This document shows, piece after piece, positions 22,016 through 30,412 of a DNA stretch of 37,628 nt; within the stretch, counting starts at the first letter, position 1, and each line of letters starts with the position of its first letter. The notes below the pieces were generated by a model, which was not told the origin of the DNA, searched no databases, and worked only from the letters and a program-made list of their open reading frames with translations. This DNA is from an uncultured Porphyromonadaceae bacterium. GTDB taxonomy: Bacteria; Bacteroidota; Bacteroidia; Bacteroidales; Muribaculaceae. Location of the stretch: positions 1-37,628 of the forward strand of contig URTA01000021.1 in assembly GCA_900550645.1 (NCBI GenBank). Reading direction: 5' to 3'. The translations under genes and the position numbers were made by a program.

Positions 22016-22750
22016 ATGACTGACGATACGACTAACATTGACTTGCCAGACTTCGGCAACTTCGACATACCTGACCTCGACCTCGGCGGCTTCGACTTCG
22101 ACCCGGGCGACACGGCGGACACCGACAACCGGTACATCAGGCCGCGCCTCGTGCCGATGCGCTCGCGGCAGGTATGCTTCGACAACGCACGAGAGCTGGC
22201 TCGCAACATCGACCTGACTGAAGAGCGCAGCCGCTACGACTGCATCGTCAGCGGCTCGTTCATATTCGGCGACTTCATCGAGGCGTTCATGACCATGCAC
22301 AACTGCAAGGCGGTGCGCATGACCATAACCACGCTGTCCCTCTCACAGGAGAATGTTGACAGCCTCGCGACGCTGATGCAGAAAGGATACATCGACCGCC
22401 TCGACATGGTGGTCAGCGACTATTTCTTCAGCCACGAGCGGCACGGCCTGATACCGTACATGTACCGTGAACTCGACACCGGCGACCGCTTCCAGCTCGC
22501 GGTGGCTTTCGTGCATACCAAGACCGTACACTTCGAGACGCTCGGAGGCAGGAAGATTGTAATCCACGGCTCGGCGAACCTCCGCACTTCGGGGAACGTC
22601 GAGCAGTTCACCGTCGAGGAGAACGCGGAACTCCACGACTTCTACGAGGAGGCGTTCCGCCCGGTCATCGACCGCTTCAAGACGATAAACCGCACAGCCC
22701 CGAGGAAGATCCAGTGGGCTGACATGACAACCAAGCACTTCAAGAAATAG
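22016..22750 (+). CDS. Phospholipase D-like domain protein
   Basis: 244 residues. The acidic N-terminal 40 residues (Asp/Phe-rich, DLPDFGNFDIPDLDLGGFDF) look disordered. The rest is a PLD-like fold: the first strand/helix RYDCIVSGSFIFGDFIEA, and one HKD-type motif VHTKTVHFE (H167, K169) with GSANLRTS at 185-192. Only one HKD copy is present, so activity would need a dimer, as in Nuc-type nucleases. Common upstream of terminase in Bacteroidales phages; role unknown, perhaps a nuclease or a regulatory protein. First gene after the late promoter. Confidence 0.7.
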   Translation: MTDDTTNIDLPDFGNFDIPDLDLGGFDFDPGDTADTDNRYIRPRLVPMRSRQVCFDNARELARNIDLTEERSRYDCIVSGSFIFGDFIEAFMTMHNCKAVRMTITTLSLSQENVDSLATLMQKGYIDRLDMVVSDYFFSHERHGLIPYMYRELDTGDRFQLAVAFVHTKTVHFETLGGRKIVIHGSANLRTSGNVEQFTVEENAELHDFYEEAFRPVIDRFKTINRTAPRKIQWADMTTKHFKK

Positions 22751-22770
22751 CACAAGCGAGGCATCATGCA

Positions 22771-23268
22771 ATGGCTGAAGACACAAGCGGAAGCGGCGGC
22801 GGTCACGGCTCGAAAATCAGGGCTGAGACCGCTGCCTCGCGCCGAGGGGCAAACGTCCCCGAATACGGCAGGTCGTACCGCTATGCCGGCGGAGGGTCGG
22901 TCGGCGTGCCGACTTCACGGCGTGCCGAGGCTGCGCAGTCCAAGAACGAGCGCGGCAAGTTCGCCAAGGAGCTGCGGACAGCGCGAGTATTTGCCCATGC
23001 CGGCTACCGCATCGACTTTACGCCCAAAGGCGCAGGGACGCACGACGTGTTCATCAACGGCGTGCCGGCCGACATCAAACAGCTTTCTAGCCACAACAAC
23101 ATCGCTCGACACGCACGACACGCAACAAAACGGCAGGGCGCAAAAATGGTACTGTTCGAGTTCACCAAGCGCACTGCCGAAATCGAAGGCGAATTAATGA
23201 CACTAAAAAGCAAGGGAATACATGGCAAATACTTTTACCGTGGGGAGAATATCATCCGCGACTTCTAA
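22771..23268 (+). CDS. CdiA-CT-like nuclease domain protein
   Basis: 165 residues. Gly/Ser-rich N-terminal 50 residues, then ELRTARVFAHAGYRIDFTPKG, THDVFINGVPADIKQLSSHNNIARHARHA and AKMVLFEFTKR, resembling the tRNase domain at the C-terminus of contact-dependent inhibition toxins (CdiA_C). The D...(x)DIK spacing is that of a PD-(D/E)XK-like active site. Phages often place such toxin domains near the packaging genes. No immunity protein is encoded directly after it; instead a two-copy structured RNA follows 32 bases later. It may also be a phage DNA nuclease. The last 30 codons are AT-richer. Confidence 0.55.
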   Translation: MAEDTSGSGGGHGSKIRAETAASRRGANVPEYGRSYRYAGGGSVGVPTSRRAEAAQSKNERGKFAKELRTARVFAHAGYRIDFTPKGAGTHDVFINGVPADIKQLSSHNNIARHARHATKRQGAKMVLFEFTKRTAEIEGELMTLKSKGIHGKYFYRGENIIRDF

Positions 23269-23299
23269 AAATCAACAGCCCCGCCGAAGCGAGGCTGAG

Positions 23300-23460
23300 G
23301 TCTGGTCCGTAGACCGGGATACTAAGCCCCGGGGCAGGCCCTGTCCGATAAGTTTAACGTCTATCGGCATCAAGACAGGCGGCGAGTAGACCGGGATACT
23401 AAGCCCCGGGGCATCGCCCATAACCGAAATTTAACGTCTTCGGCATCAAGACACTGCAAA
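23300..23460 (+). ncRNA. Tandem two-copy structured RNA upstream of terminase
   Basis: A 28-base block beginning GTAGACCGGGATACTAAG is identical at 23309-23336 and 23386-23413 (77 bases apart). Each is followed by TTTAACGTC and CGGCATCAAGACA. Stems flanking these loops differ but stay paired: CCGATA/TATCGG (23345-23350/23362-23367) versus CCGAA/TTCGG (23424-23428/23439-23443); CCTGT/ACAGG (23340-23344/23375-23379); GGCGA/TCGCC (23381-23385/23414-23418). Constant loops with covarying stems indicate RNA structure. Family not recognised; candidates include a cis-regulator of terminase, a packaging RNA or an RNA antitoxin. Confidence 0.75.
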
Positions 23461-23528
23461 GGTAATACAAATCCGCGAAACGGCAAAATGCCGAGGCAGT
23501 AACGAATAACCCAAAAACAAAGTAACGA

Positions 23529-24038
23529 ATGGCAAATCCAAAGGGAAATCCGCAGAACCTGAGGCCGCCCATTAAGAAGGGAGAGGCTCGAAATCCGCGC
23601 GGCTCGTCGGCGAAGGCTCGCGCCAGAAAGGCGGAGAAAGACCGCCTAAACGCGCTGCGACGCGCCGTGTTCGGCAAGAAGGGAAACCCCGACCGCTCGC
23701 TCGCGCCCGCGCTCCTCGCAGACGGTTTCAACGCATCGAAGGACGAACTCAAGACCCTGCTCTCTCACGATGACGCGCCCCTCGGAGTGCGCATGATGCT
23801 CAACGAGATAACGAAGAACCCCGACTTTGCGCTCAAGGTATACAACACAATCTACGGCAAGGATACGCCGCAGAAGGTGGAGCATACCGGCAAGGACGGC
23901 TCGCCGCTCGTGCCGCAGCCGCTGACAATAGAAATCATCGACAGCCGCGAGCAGGTGGACGACGGCGCGGACAACGGCAACACTGCCGGCACACAGCAAC
24001 AGCATGGCGAAAATACAGACCACGCGGATATTCCGTGA
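23529..24038 (+). CDS. Terminase small subunit-like protein (DUF5681 type)
   Basis: 169 residues. The N-terminus ANPKGNPQNLRPPIKKGEARNPRG is the DUF5681 signature (basic, Gly/Pro-rich), followed by a helical region (LNALRRAVFGKKGNPDR; LKTLLSHDDAPLGVRMML) and an acidic C-terminus. Proteins of this kind sit directly before terminase large subunits and are taken to recognise the phage packaging site. It overlaps the large subunit gene by 35 bases. The structured RNA lies 68 bases upstream. Confidence 0.8.
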   Translation: MANPKGNPQNLRPPIKKGEARNPRGSSAKARARKAEKDRLNALRRAVFGKKGNPDRSLAPALLADGFNASKDELKTLLSHDDAPLGVRMMLNEITKNPDFALKVYNTIYGKDTPQKVEHTGKDGSPLVPQPLTIEIIDSREQVDDGADNGNTAGTQQQHGENTDHADIP

Positions 24039-25191
24039 CATCAGCAGCGCGGTGGCGCAGGGCTTCACCACCGTATCGCTGCAAGGCTCGGCGCGTTCCT
24101 CAAAGACGTACAACGTGCTGATCTGGCTCATTGCCCACTGCATGAGCAACCCCGGCACGCGCCTATCCGTAGTCCGCGCAACCCTCCCGGCTATCAAAGG
24201 CTCGGTGCTGGTGGACTTCAAGGAGATACTCATGCGCATGGGCATATACGACGAGCGGCGCATGAACAAGAGCGAGCTGACATACCGCTTCGCAAACGGC
24301 AGCTGGGCGGAGTTCTTCAGCACCGACAGCGAGCAGAAGCTGCGCGGCCGAAAGCGCGACGTGCTGTTCGTAAACGAGGCAAACGAACTCGGCTTCATCG
24401 AGTGGCAGCAGCTCAAGATGCGTACCACGCGCCTCTCGATAATCGACTACAACCCCTCGTTCAGCGACGAACACTGGATATGCGAGGCGGTCAACAAAGA
24501 CCCGCGCACATTCCACAGCGTCACCACGTACCGCGACAACCCCTTCCTCGAGCAGACCGTCATCGACGAGATAGAGAGCCTCCGCGAAAAGAACCAGTCC
24601 CTCTGGCAGGTCTACGGCCTCGGGCAGCAAGCCCTCATCGAGGGGCTGGTATTCAAACGGTTCGACACCGTCGAGAAGATACCGCAGCACATACGCCGCC
24701 GCTGGGTGGGCATGGACTTCGGCTTCACAAACGACCCCACGGCGGTATGCGAGGTCGCAGTGGAGGGCGACACCCTCTACATCGACGAAATAGCGTACCG
24801 CACGCAGATGCTCTCATCCGACATCATCGCCGTCCTCAAGGCCGAAGCCCCGGCGGCGAGGATAATCTCGGAGAGCGCAGACCCGCGACTGATACAGGAG
24901 ATATACCGCGCCGGCATCGACATACACCCCGTCCGCAAGTTCCCGGGAAGCGTCGAGGCTGGGCTTGCCAAGATGCAGGAGTTCCGCATCGCCGTGACGC
25001 GCCGGAGCGCAAACGTGGCAAAGGAGCTGCGCAACTACACGTACCGCCAGGACAAGGAGGGGAAGTGGCTCAACGTCCCCATTGACTGCTACAACCACGC
25101 AATAGACGCGGTGCGGTACGTGGTCATGGAGCAGCTAATGGCGGGCAAGCCGAGGACGATAGACACCGCACGGCTGCAGCGGCTCGTGTAA
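24004..25191 (+). CDS. terL: Terminase large subunit
   Basis: 395 residues, Terminase_3 type. Walker A-like GSARSSKT at 28-35, Walker B DVLFVNEAN at 119-127, motif III-like region (RLSIIDYNPS), then the RNase H-fold nuclease with GMDFGFTNDP (first Asp), DEIAYR, ISESADPR (central Asp) and CYNHAIDAVRY (last Asp). It pumps DNA into the prohead and cuts genome ends. Overlaps the small subunit gene; the portal gene follows after 67 bases. Somewhat shorter than many TerLs but with both domains complete. Confidence 0.95.
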   Translation: MAKIQTTRIFRDISSAVAQGFTTVSLQGSARSSKTYNVLIWLIAHCMSNPGTRLSVVRATLPAIKGSVLVDFKEILMRMGIYDERRMNKSELTYRFANGSWAEFFSTDSEQKLRGRKRDVLFVNEANELGFIEWQQLKMRTTRLSIIDYNPSFSDEHWICEAVNKDPRTFHSVTTYRDNPFLEQTVIDEIESLREKNQSLWQVYGLGQQALIEGLVFKRFDTVEKIPQHIRRRWVGMDFGFTNDPTAVCEVAVEGDTLYIDEIAYRTQMLSSDIIAVLKAEAPAARIISESADPRLIQEIYRAGIDIHPVRKFPGSVEAGLAKMQEFRIAVTRRSANVAKELRNYTYRQDKEGKWLNVPIDCYNHAIDAVRYVVMEQLMAGKPRTIDTARLQRLV

Positions 25192-25258
25192 GCGGCAGGG
25201 CAAAGGCATATACAGGCACAGCAGACAACATCACAACAACCACAAAAACAACTACGAC

Positions 25259-26650
25259 ATGGCAGACATCAAGGAAATCCTCGGCTCGCAGATGACCGAG
25301 AAGGAGCGCATCGAGGCTCTGATGCAGAAGACAGTGACAGTACCAGTATGGGGAGGCCCTCGGGGGCTGGTAAACGAGTACGACCCGCGCAAGCACCCGG
25401 TGATGGACAAGGCGCACTACCGCGACCTCGTCCGCGACAGCGGCGTGGAACACGTCACGCGCATTACGCTCGACCTGCAGCGGCTCGCCGCCAAACGCAT
25501 GGGCGAGCTGGTCTGCGGAATACCGGTCAAGAGAGTGTGCAAGCCCGAGAACGACACGCAGAAGGAAATCGCGGCGTACCTCGAGGCCGTATTCACGCGC
25601 AACCGCATCGACAGCGTCAACACCGACCGCTTCCACCGCCTGTTCGCCGGCTGCGAGGTCTTCACCCTCTGGTATGCCGCCGAGCAGCGCAACACCCTCT
25701 ACGGCTTTGACAGCCCCCTGAAGCTGCGCTGCCGCACGTTCAGCCCGATGCTCGGCGATGAGCTGTACCCTTTCTTCGACGAGTACGGCGACATGACGGC
25801 AATGAGCATCGCATACACGCGCAAGGTCGGCGAAAAGAGCGTACGCTGCTTCGACAGCTACACTGCCGACCGGCACATCAAGTGGAGCAACGCCTCGGGG
25901 CAGTGGGAGCGCGTCGAGGACGAAAGCACCACACTGCTCAAAATACCGGGCGTGTACACATACCGCCCCACGCCGGTATGGGAGGACACTTCGCGCATCG
26001 TCTGGGAAATGGAGTGGGCGTTGTCGCGAAACGGCAACTACCTGCGCGAGAACAGCAAGCCGCGCTTCGTGGTGTATGCCGACGAAATCATATCATACGG
26101 CGACGAGAAGAGCAGCAACCAAGAGTTCAAGAGCGTCATGCAGTACCCCACTGGCGCGAGGGCTGAGTACATCACGTGGTCTCAGGCCACAGAGAGCCTC
26201 AAGTACCACATCGACACCCTCCGAAGCCTCTTCTTCACGCAGCTCCAGCTCCCCGACTGGTCATACGAGAAGATGAGCCAGCAAGCCCTCTCGGGCGAGA
26301 GCCGCAAGCAGATGTTCATCGACGCTGAACTCAAGGTGCAGGACGAGAGCGGACGGCTAATCGAGTTCCTCGACCGCGAGGTCAACGTCGTCAAGGCATT
26401 CCTCAAGCTGATGCTCGGGGCGCGTTACCACGCCGACATCGACGCGCTGCAGGTGGACTGCGTCATAACGCCATACCGCATCGGCGACCGCAAGGAGCAG
26501 GTCGAGGTGCTGATGACCGCCAACGGCAACAAGCCCATAATGTCGCAGCGCGAGAGCATCGAGCAGTACGGCATGAGCGACGACGTGGAGCAGACCATGC
26601 GCGAAATCGCCGAGGAGGAGAAGGCGGACTCCTTCGACCTCACGGAATAG
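25259..26650 (+). CDS. Phage portal protein (SPP1 gp6-like)
   Basis: 463 residues, normal length. The sequence MTEKERIEALMQ..., RLAAKRMGELVCGIPVKRV, an aromatic stem region, and DEYGDMTAMSIAYTR are typical of SPP1 gp6-like portals. The acidic end (EEEKADSFDLTE) is usual. It forms the dodecameric ring through which DNA enters. Position between terL and the MuF gene supports the call. Confidence 0.9.
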   Translation: MADIKEILGSQMTEKERIEALMQKTVTVPVWGGPRGLVNEYDPRKHPVMDKAHYRDLVRDSGVEHVTRITLDLQRLAAKRMGELVCGIPVKRVCKPENDTQKEIAAYLEAVFTRNRIDSVNTDRFHRLFAGCEVFTLWYAAEQRNTLYGFDSPLKLRCRTFSPMLGDELYPFFDEYGDMTAMSIAYTRKVGEKSVRCFDSYTADRHIKWSNASGQWERVEDESTTLLKIPGVYTYRPTPVWEDTSRIVWEMEWALSRNGNYLRENSKPRFVVYADEIISYGDEKSSNQEFKSVMQYPTGARAEYITWSQATESLKYHIDTLRSLFFTQLQLPDWSYEKMSQQALSGESRKQMFIDAELKVQDESGRLIEFLDREVNVVKAFLKLMLGARYHADIDALQVDCVITPYRIGDRKEQVEVLMTANGNKPIMSQRESIEQYGMSDDVEQTMREIAEEEKADSFDLTE

Positions 26651-26707
26651 CAGCGGCTCGGCACGCCCTCCCAACTACCATATCCACACACCTGACAGCG
26701 CAAGGCA

Positions 26708-28402
26708 ATGGCGACACCCTCCGAATACGAAAGGAAGAACCGGCGAAACATCGCCGCACTCCAAGCACGCATCGACCGCATTTTCCGCAAGGCCGCCGAG
26801 GAAGCGGCTCGCATCGGCATATCAATACACGACCTGCCAGAAGGCCGCATATTCTCGTTTGACGACTACCCAAAGACACTCAAGCAGGTGGAGCGGCTGC
26901 TCGACGCGCTGCACTCCTCGGTGCAGACCACCGTCACCGACGGCATACGCCTCGGCTGGTCGCTCGCCGACGACAAGAACGACGCGCTGGTGCGCCGCGT
27001 GTTCGGCACAGGCGCGGACAGCCTCACGCCAGCACAGCAGCGCATATTCCTCGCCCGAAACGCCGACGCGCTCGAGGCTTTCATCGCCAGAAAGACAGCG
27101 GGGCTGAACCTCTCCGACCGCGTGTGGCGGTACACAAACGCCTTCCGCAGCGAGATTGAAATGGGACTCGACATCGGCATACGAGACGGACTGCCGGCAT
27201 CGCAGATGGCTCGCGAGCTGAAGAAGTACCTCCAGCACCCCGACAAGTTGTTCCGCCGCGTCCGTGACAAGCACGGCATGTTGCGCCTCTCGAAAGCCGC
27301 TGCCGCCTTCCACCCAGGCAGGGGCGTATACCGCAGCTCGTACAAGAACGCACGCCGCCTCGCTGCTACCGAGACTAACATCGCCTACCGCACGAGCGAC
27401 CACGAGCGGTGGCAGCAGCTCGATTTTGTCGTCGGCATCGAAGTCCATTTGAGCGGCAACCACACCTGTCTCGGGCGCGACGGCAAGATGCACGAGCTGA
27501 CAGACATTTGCGACGACCTCGCCGGCAAGTACCCCAAGGACTTCAAGTTCACCGGCTGGCATCCACTCTGCCGCTGCTTTGCCACCCCGATAATGAAGAC
27601 CGACAAGGAGATGGCGGAGGAGAACCGCCGCATCCTCCGTGGCGAAGAGCCGCTCCCCTCCTCCGACAGCGTCAACATCGTCAGGGACGTGCCGGAAGCG
27701 TTCAAGTCGTGGATTGAGAATAACCAGGAAAGAGCCAAGGGGTGGGCTTCTATGCCGATGTTCATACGTGACAATCCGCAGTATGTGCCGGGCTTCCGCG
27801 TCAACACATACTCTGCTGCCGAGAAGCAGTTCACAAGGGCAAGACACACCGGCTCGGCGATGAAGGATAGCGTAGCACTGCTCCTCGACAAGAAGTACCC
27901 AGGCATCAAAAACACCGAAAAGGCCGCGCTTATAGACTATACTCGCGGCGATGTGTCCGACTTCAGACACCTAAACAAGCAGCTGATGAAAGGAAAATTG
28001 TCGGACTTCAACGCGGCGTTTTCGGAATTGCTATCATCGGCATTGTCGAAGCTGCCAGCCGTAGAAGCGACCGTTTACCGCACCATACGGCTAAACAGAA
28101 CACGGCTCGATGAATGGAGACTGAAAGCGGCGAGCGAAGCCGAAACGGTGTTCGAGGGCTTCACATCGACAAGCATCGACTTTGATGCCGTCAAAGACTT
28201 TATACTGAAAAAAGCCGCAAGACGAAAGAACAACGAGACCGACGTTATCCTAATCATAAAGGGCAAGACTGGGCGACGAATCAGCGAGTTCTCCAAATTT
28301 CCAGAACAGCAGGAGGTGCTGTTCGACAAAGGAATGAAACTGAGGTTTAGAAAATCCGAAATGGTTAACGGTCGGTTTTGCTTTTATCTGGATGAGATAT
28401 AG
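26708..28402 (+). CDS. MuF-like head protein fused to an ADP-ribosyltransferase toxin domain
   Basis: 564 residues. Residues 1-300 are a SPP1 gp7/MuF-type minor head protein: long helices, then NHTCLGRDGKMHELTDICDDL and WHPLCRC near 290. The last 200 residues are an ADP-ribosyltransferase domain with R in YRTIRL (457-462), STS at 487-489 within FTSTSID, and the catalytic FPEQQEVLF (Q534-x-E536). These three elements form the arginine/STS/(Q/E)-x-E active site of R-S-E-class transferases; Q-x-E would favour Asn or Gln targets, Arg-specific enzymes have E-x-E, and EQQE permits either reading. MuF-toxin fusions are a known class that may be injected with phage DNA. GC falls sharply after about 27740, which suggests exchange of the tail. 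Confidence 0.82.
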   Translation: MATPSEYERKNRRNIAALQARIDRIFRKAAEEAARIGISIHDLPEGRIFSFDDYPKTLKQVERLLDALHSSVQTTVTDGIRLGWSLADDKNDALVRRVFGTGADSLTPAQQRIFLARNADALEAFIARKTAGLNLSDRVWRYTNAFRSEIEMGLDIGIRDGLPASQMARELKKYLQHPDKLFRRVRDKHGMLRLSKAAAAFHPGRGVYRSSYKNARRLAATETNIAYRTSDHERWQQLDFVVGIEVHLSGNHTCLGRDGKMHELTDICDDLAGKYPKDFKFTGWHPLCRCFATPIMKTDKEMAEENRRILRGEEPLPSSDSVNIVRDVPEAFKSWIENNQERAKGWASMPMFIRDNPQYVPGFRVNTYSAAEKQFTRARHTGSAMKDSVALLLDKKYPGIKNTEKAALIDYTRGDVSDFRHLNKQLMKGKLSDFNAAFSELLSSALSKLPAVEATVYRTIRLNRTRLDEWRLKAASEAETVFEGFTSTSIDFDAVKDFILKKAARRKNNETDVILIIKGKTGRRISEFSKFPEQQEVLFDKGMKLRFRKSEMVNGRFCFYLDEI

Positions 28403-28580
28403 GGTTGGTCACCGGGTCGCAGTCAGTCCAGTCTTCCCAAAGGCGGGATTCCAGCACCTCAGGGCTGTTTGCACGACGCTCTTTTTCATCGTCCGACAAT
28501 GCATTCCATTCCTTTTCGGCACGCTCAAGTGCAGCCGCAACCTTGGCAAATTCTCTCTCTATTTCTTCTTCTTCAGTCAT
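28365..28580 (-). CDS. Small acidic protein opposite the end of the ART-fusion gene
   Basis: 71 residues from the ATG at 28580 (an upstream in-frame ATG at 28652 would add a short hydrophobic lead). Very acidic and helical: TEEEEIEREFAKVAAALERA, LSDDEKERRANSPEV. It overlaps the last 38 bases of the MuF-ART gene on the other strand. A minus-strand -7 box at 28676-28669 could express it alone in the lysogen. An immunity protein for the ADP-ribosyltransferase domain is the most interesting possibility, but no family supports this; it could equally be an unrelated moron. Confidence 0.5.
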   Translation of the reverse strand: MTEEEEIEREFAKVAAALERAEKEWNALSDDEKERRANSPEVLESRLWEDWTDCDPVTNPISHPDKSKTDR

Positions 28581-28668
28581 ATCGGTTGTCGTTTTAATCA
28601 ATAAGCCCAGAAGCGGCACTGCCCATGCGTAGTGCATATCGGCTTCGCACACTGTTCCGAGTACGCTG

Positions 28669-28676
28669 CAAATATA
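28669..28676 (-). promoter_or_regulatory. -7 box before the acidic minus-strand gene
   Basis: TATATTTG on the minus strand matches TAnnTTTG, 89 bases upstream of the ATG at 28580 (17 before the one at 28652). No convincing -33 box. Confidence 0.4.
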
Positions 28677-28721
28677 ACGATTTACTGAATATCAACGCCA
28701 TACGCTTAACAAGATATAACA

Positions 28722-28870
28722 TAAAAACGAGACACCCTCGCACTCAACGAGAACGAGGGTGAATATGTCCGAGCCGCCCGAAGCGTAACACAGACTCTGT
28801 ATAAAAAGCTCCCTGGCACTTCGCTCAAATACGAATCTTGTGCCAGGGGGCTATGCAGGGTTTCCCCTAC
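28722..28870 (-). ncRNA. Candidate small RNA with own promoter and two terminators
   Basis: A consensus promoter (28905-28875) would start minus-strand RNA near 28869. The RNA opens with an AGGG-GAAA-CCCT hairpin, then a 13-pair stem (28852-28840 with 28819-28807, one G-U) followed by CTTTTTAT at about 28809-28802, a classic terminator giving about 65 nt. Further on, ACCCTCG/CGAGGGT (28760-28754/28740-28734) followed by TCTCGTTTTTAT is a second terminator. No ORF is present. Target unknown. Confidence 0.55.
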
Positions 28871-28874
28871 GGCG

Positions 28875-28905
28875 CAAAATTAGTAATTTTGCAGCAAACA
28901 ACAAA
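28875..28905. promoter_or_regulatory. Divergent promoter pair centred on a perfect palindrome
   Basis: CAAAATTA-G-TAATTTTG (28875-28891) provides a -7 box on each strand. On the minus strand TTTG (28905-28902), 19 bases and TAATTTTG complete a consensus promoter for the small RNA. On the plus strand TTTC (28861-28864), 19 bases and TAATTTTG (28884-28891) lead to the gene at 28927. Confidence 0.6.
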
Positions 28906-28926
28906 GCATGAAACGCATACGACTGC

Positions 28927-29217
28927 ATGTTGCTCCATGTGCGAGACCACGGCGAGGAACAGCCGCCGAAAATATCTCCGGTGGTGTTCCTCTACAGTCT
29001 GGCTACGCTTCAGGAAAAGGGGCTGGTAATGTTCAGGGACAACTATGGCGAGGCGATTGCAGCGAAACTGAGCATAAAAGGGGAAGCATACATCGAGCAG
29101 AACCCGAAACTCCGCAACCCCATAGACTGGCTCGAGATAATCAAGCTCGTGTTCCTGAGGTTGACTGCGGCGGCATCGATAGTCGCGCTGTTTGTCGCGT
29201 GCCGCCTAATCCAGTAA
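28927..29217 (+). CDS. Small C-terminally anchored membrane protein
   Basis: 96 residues. A soluble, possibly winged-helix-like part (ISPVVFLYSLATLQEKGLV, ...AKLSIKGEAYIEQNPKL) is followed by one membrane segment at about 74-94 (FLRLTAAASIVALFVACRLI). It is driven by the plus promoter at 28884 and its end overlaps the opposite XRE/ImmA gene by 12 bases. It is part of the non-structural cassette between head genes. Function unknown. Confidence 0.55.
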   Translation: MLLHVRDHGEEQPPKISPVVFLYSLATLQEKGLVMFRDNYGEAIAAKLSIKGEAYIEQNPKLRNPIDWLEIIKLVFLRLTAAASIVALFVACRLIQ

Positions 29218-30393
29218 CATCGACTTTTCCATTGCCTCAATCGAGGACAAGTCCAGTTCGGGGGTATCGCGCACCTTTTCGCTGCGAGCCTCCTCCATTG
29301 CCGCAAGCGTGGCCGCGTTGGGAATGTCCCAGCTGCTAAACACCAGGCTGAGGTTGTTGCGGACACTATCAAGCGGCTCGCCGAGCAGCGCACCAGCCTT
29401 TGACACTGAAATCAACTCGTCGGCGACGGCGCGGTACACCAGCCGTTCAAACCGCCGCGACCGCTCCGCCCTGATGCGGCTCTTCTCAACGGCGGTGCGG
29501 AAGGGCTTGTCCGCGTTTTTGCGTATGCAGAACGACTTGTGACGGCTCGCCGTGATAACGCCGAGGAACATAGCCTTGTAGACCAGCGCATCGACCGACA
29601 CGCCGAACTGAACCTGAAGGTCTGCCAGCTCGCGCAGGGAGATGTCCTTCCTATGCTCCCCGATTTTCTGAATGAACACGCCGCGCGAAATCAGCATCTC
29701 GCTCGCAAACAGGTTGCACAGCCGCTCACGCTCCTTGCCGGCAACGCAGTCGGCAAAAGGCATCAGGATATGCCCCAGCTCATGCAGCGCGGTGAACCGC
29801 TTGCGCTCGCTGTCGAAGTTGCAGTTAAGGACGATGAACGGACTGCTGCCGTCGGCATAGCCGCTGAGGCCGTCAAACGACTTCGGCGCATCTATTTCGA
29901 TGACCTTGATGCCGTTCTCCTCAATGGTCTCAATGACATTAGATATGCCGTTGTCGCCGAGCTTCCATTCAGTCTTTACGCGCTCCGCAAAGCCGCACAC
30001 ACCGTCAGCGTCGCGGATTTCCATGCCGGCGCACGGACGGCTGAACCCCGGCGCAATGTCCGACACCTCCTCTATTTCGCAATACCGTTCGAGGCGGTCT
30101 TTTACCTTCTCGCGTATCTGGTCTACCTGCTTTGCCCCGAGTTTCGACTTCTTGCGGAACTCGACGCTGTCAATCGACACGGTGAAAGGGCGGAAAAAAT
30201 AGTCCACAGGCAAATCCAGCGCGGACGACAGCACGATTAACGAGGTACTGTCGGGCATCATCTTGCCCTTCTCATACTTTGATATTGACTGCTTAGACAG
30301 CCTACCGCCGGTCTTTGCGCACAGGGCTTCCATTGACAGGCCGCGCATCACACGCGCCTGTTTCAATCTCTTCTGAAATACATTCTCTTCCAT
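29206..30393 (-). CDS. XRE-family regulator with ImmA/IrrE metallopeptidase domain
   Basis: 395 residues. Residues about 5-65 form an XRE helix-turn-helix (RLKQARVMRGLSMEALCAKTGG-RLSKQSISKYEKGK). Residues about 150-260 form an ImmA/IrrE peptidase with HELGH at 204-208 and ERERLCNLFASEML as the third-ligand helix. The C-terminal 130 residues are helical (FCIRKNADKPFRTAVEKSR) and typical of long Bacteroidota members. Such proteins are stress-responsive regulators that cleave or sense repressors. It sits, opposite in direction, in the middle of the head operon, with its own promoter and operator, so it is a moron able to act in the lysogen. Confidence 0.85.
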   Translation of the reverse strand: MEENVFQKRLKQARVMRGLSMEALCAKTGGRLSKQSISKYEKGKMMPDSTSLIVLSSALDLPVDYFFRPFTVSIDSVEFRKKSKLGAKQVDQIREKVKDRLERYCEIEEVSDIAPGFSRPCAGMEIRDADGVCGFAERVKTEWKLGDNGISNVIETIEENGIKVIEIDAPKSFDGLSGYADGSSPFIVLNCNFDSERKRFTALHELGHILMPFADCVAGKERERLCNLFASEMLISRGVFIQKIGEHRKDISLRELADLQVQFGVSVDALVYKAMFLGVITASRHKSFCIRKNADKPFRTAVEKSRIRAERSRRFERLVYRAVADELISVSKAGALLGEPLDSVRNNLSLVFSSWDIPNAATLAAMEEARSEKVRDTPELDLSSIEAMEKSMLLD

Positions 30394-30412
30394 ATATCGG
30401 TTTCGTTTCTTT

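Noticed and set aside
23309..23413. CRISPR array
   Set aside because: Only two repeats, the repeat is 28 bases with structured flanks rather than unique spacers, and no cas genes are present.
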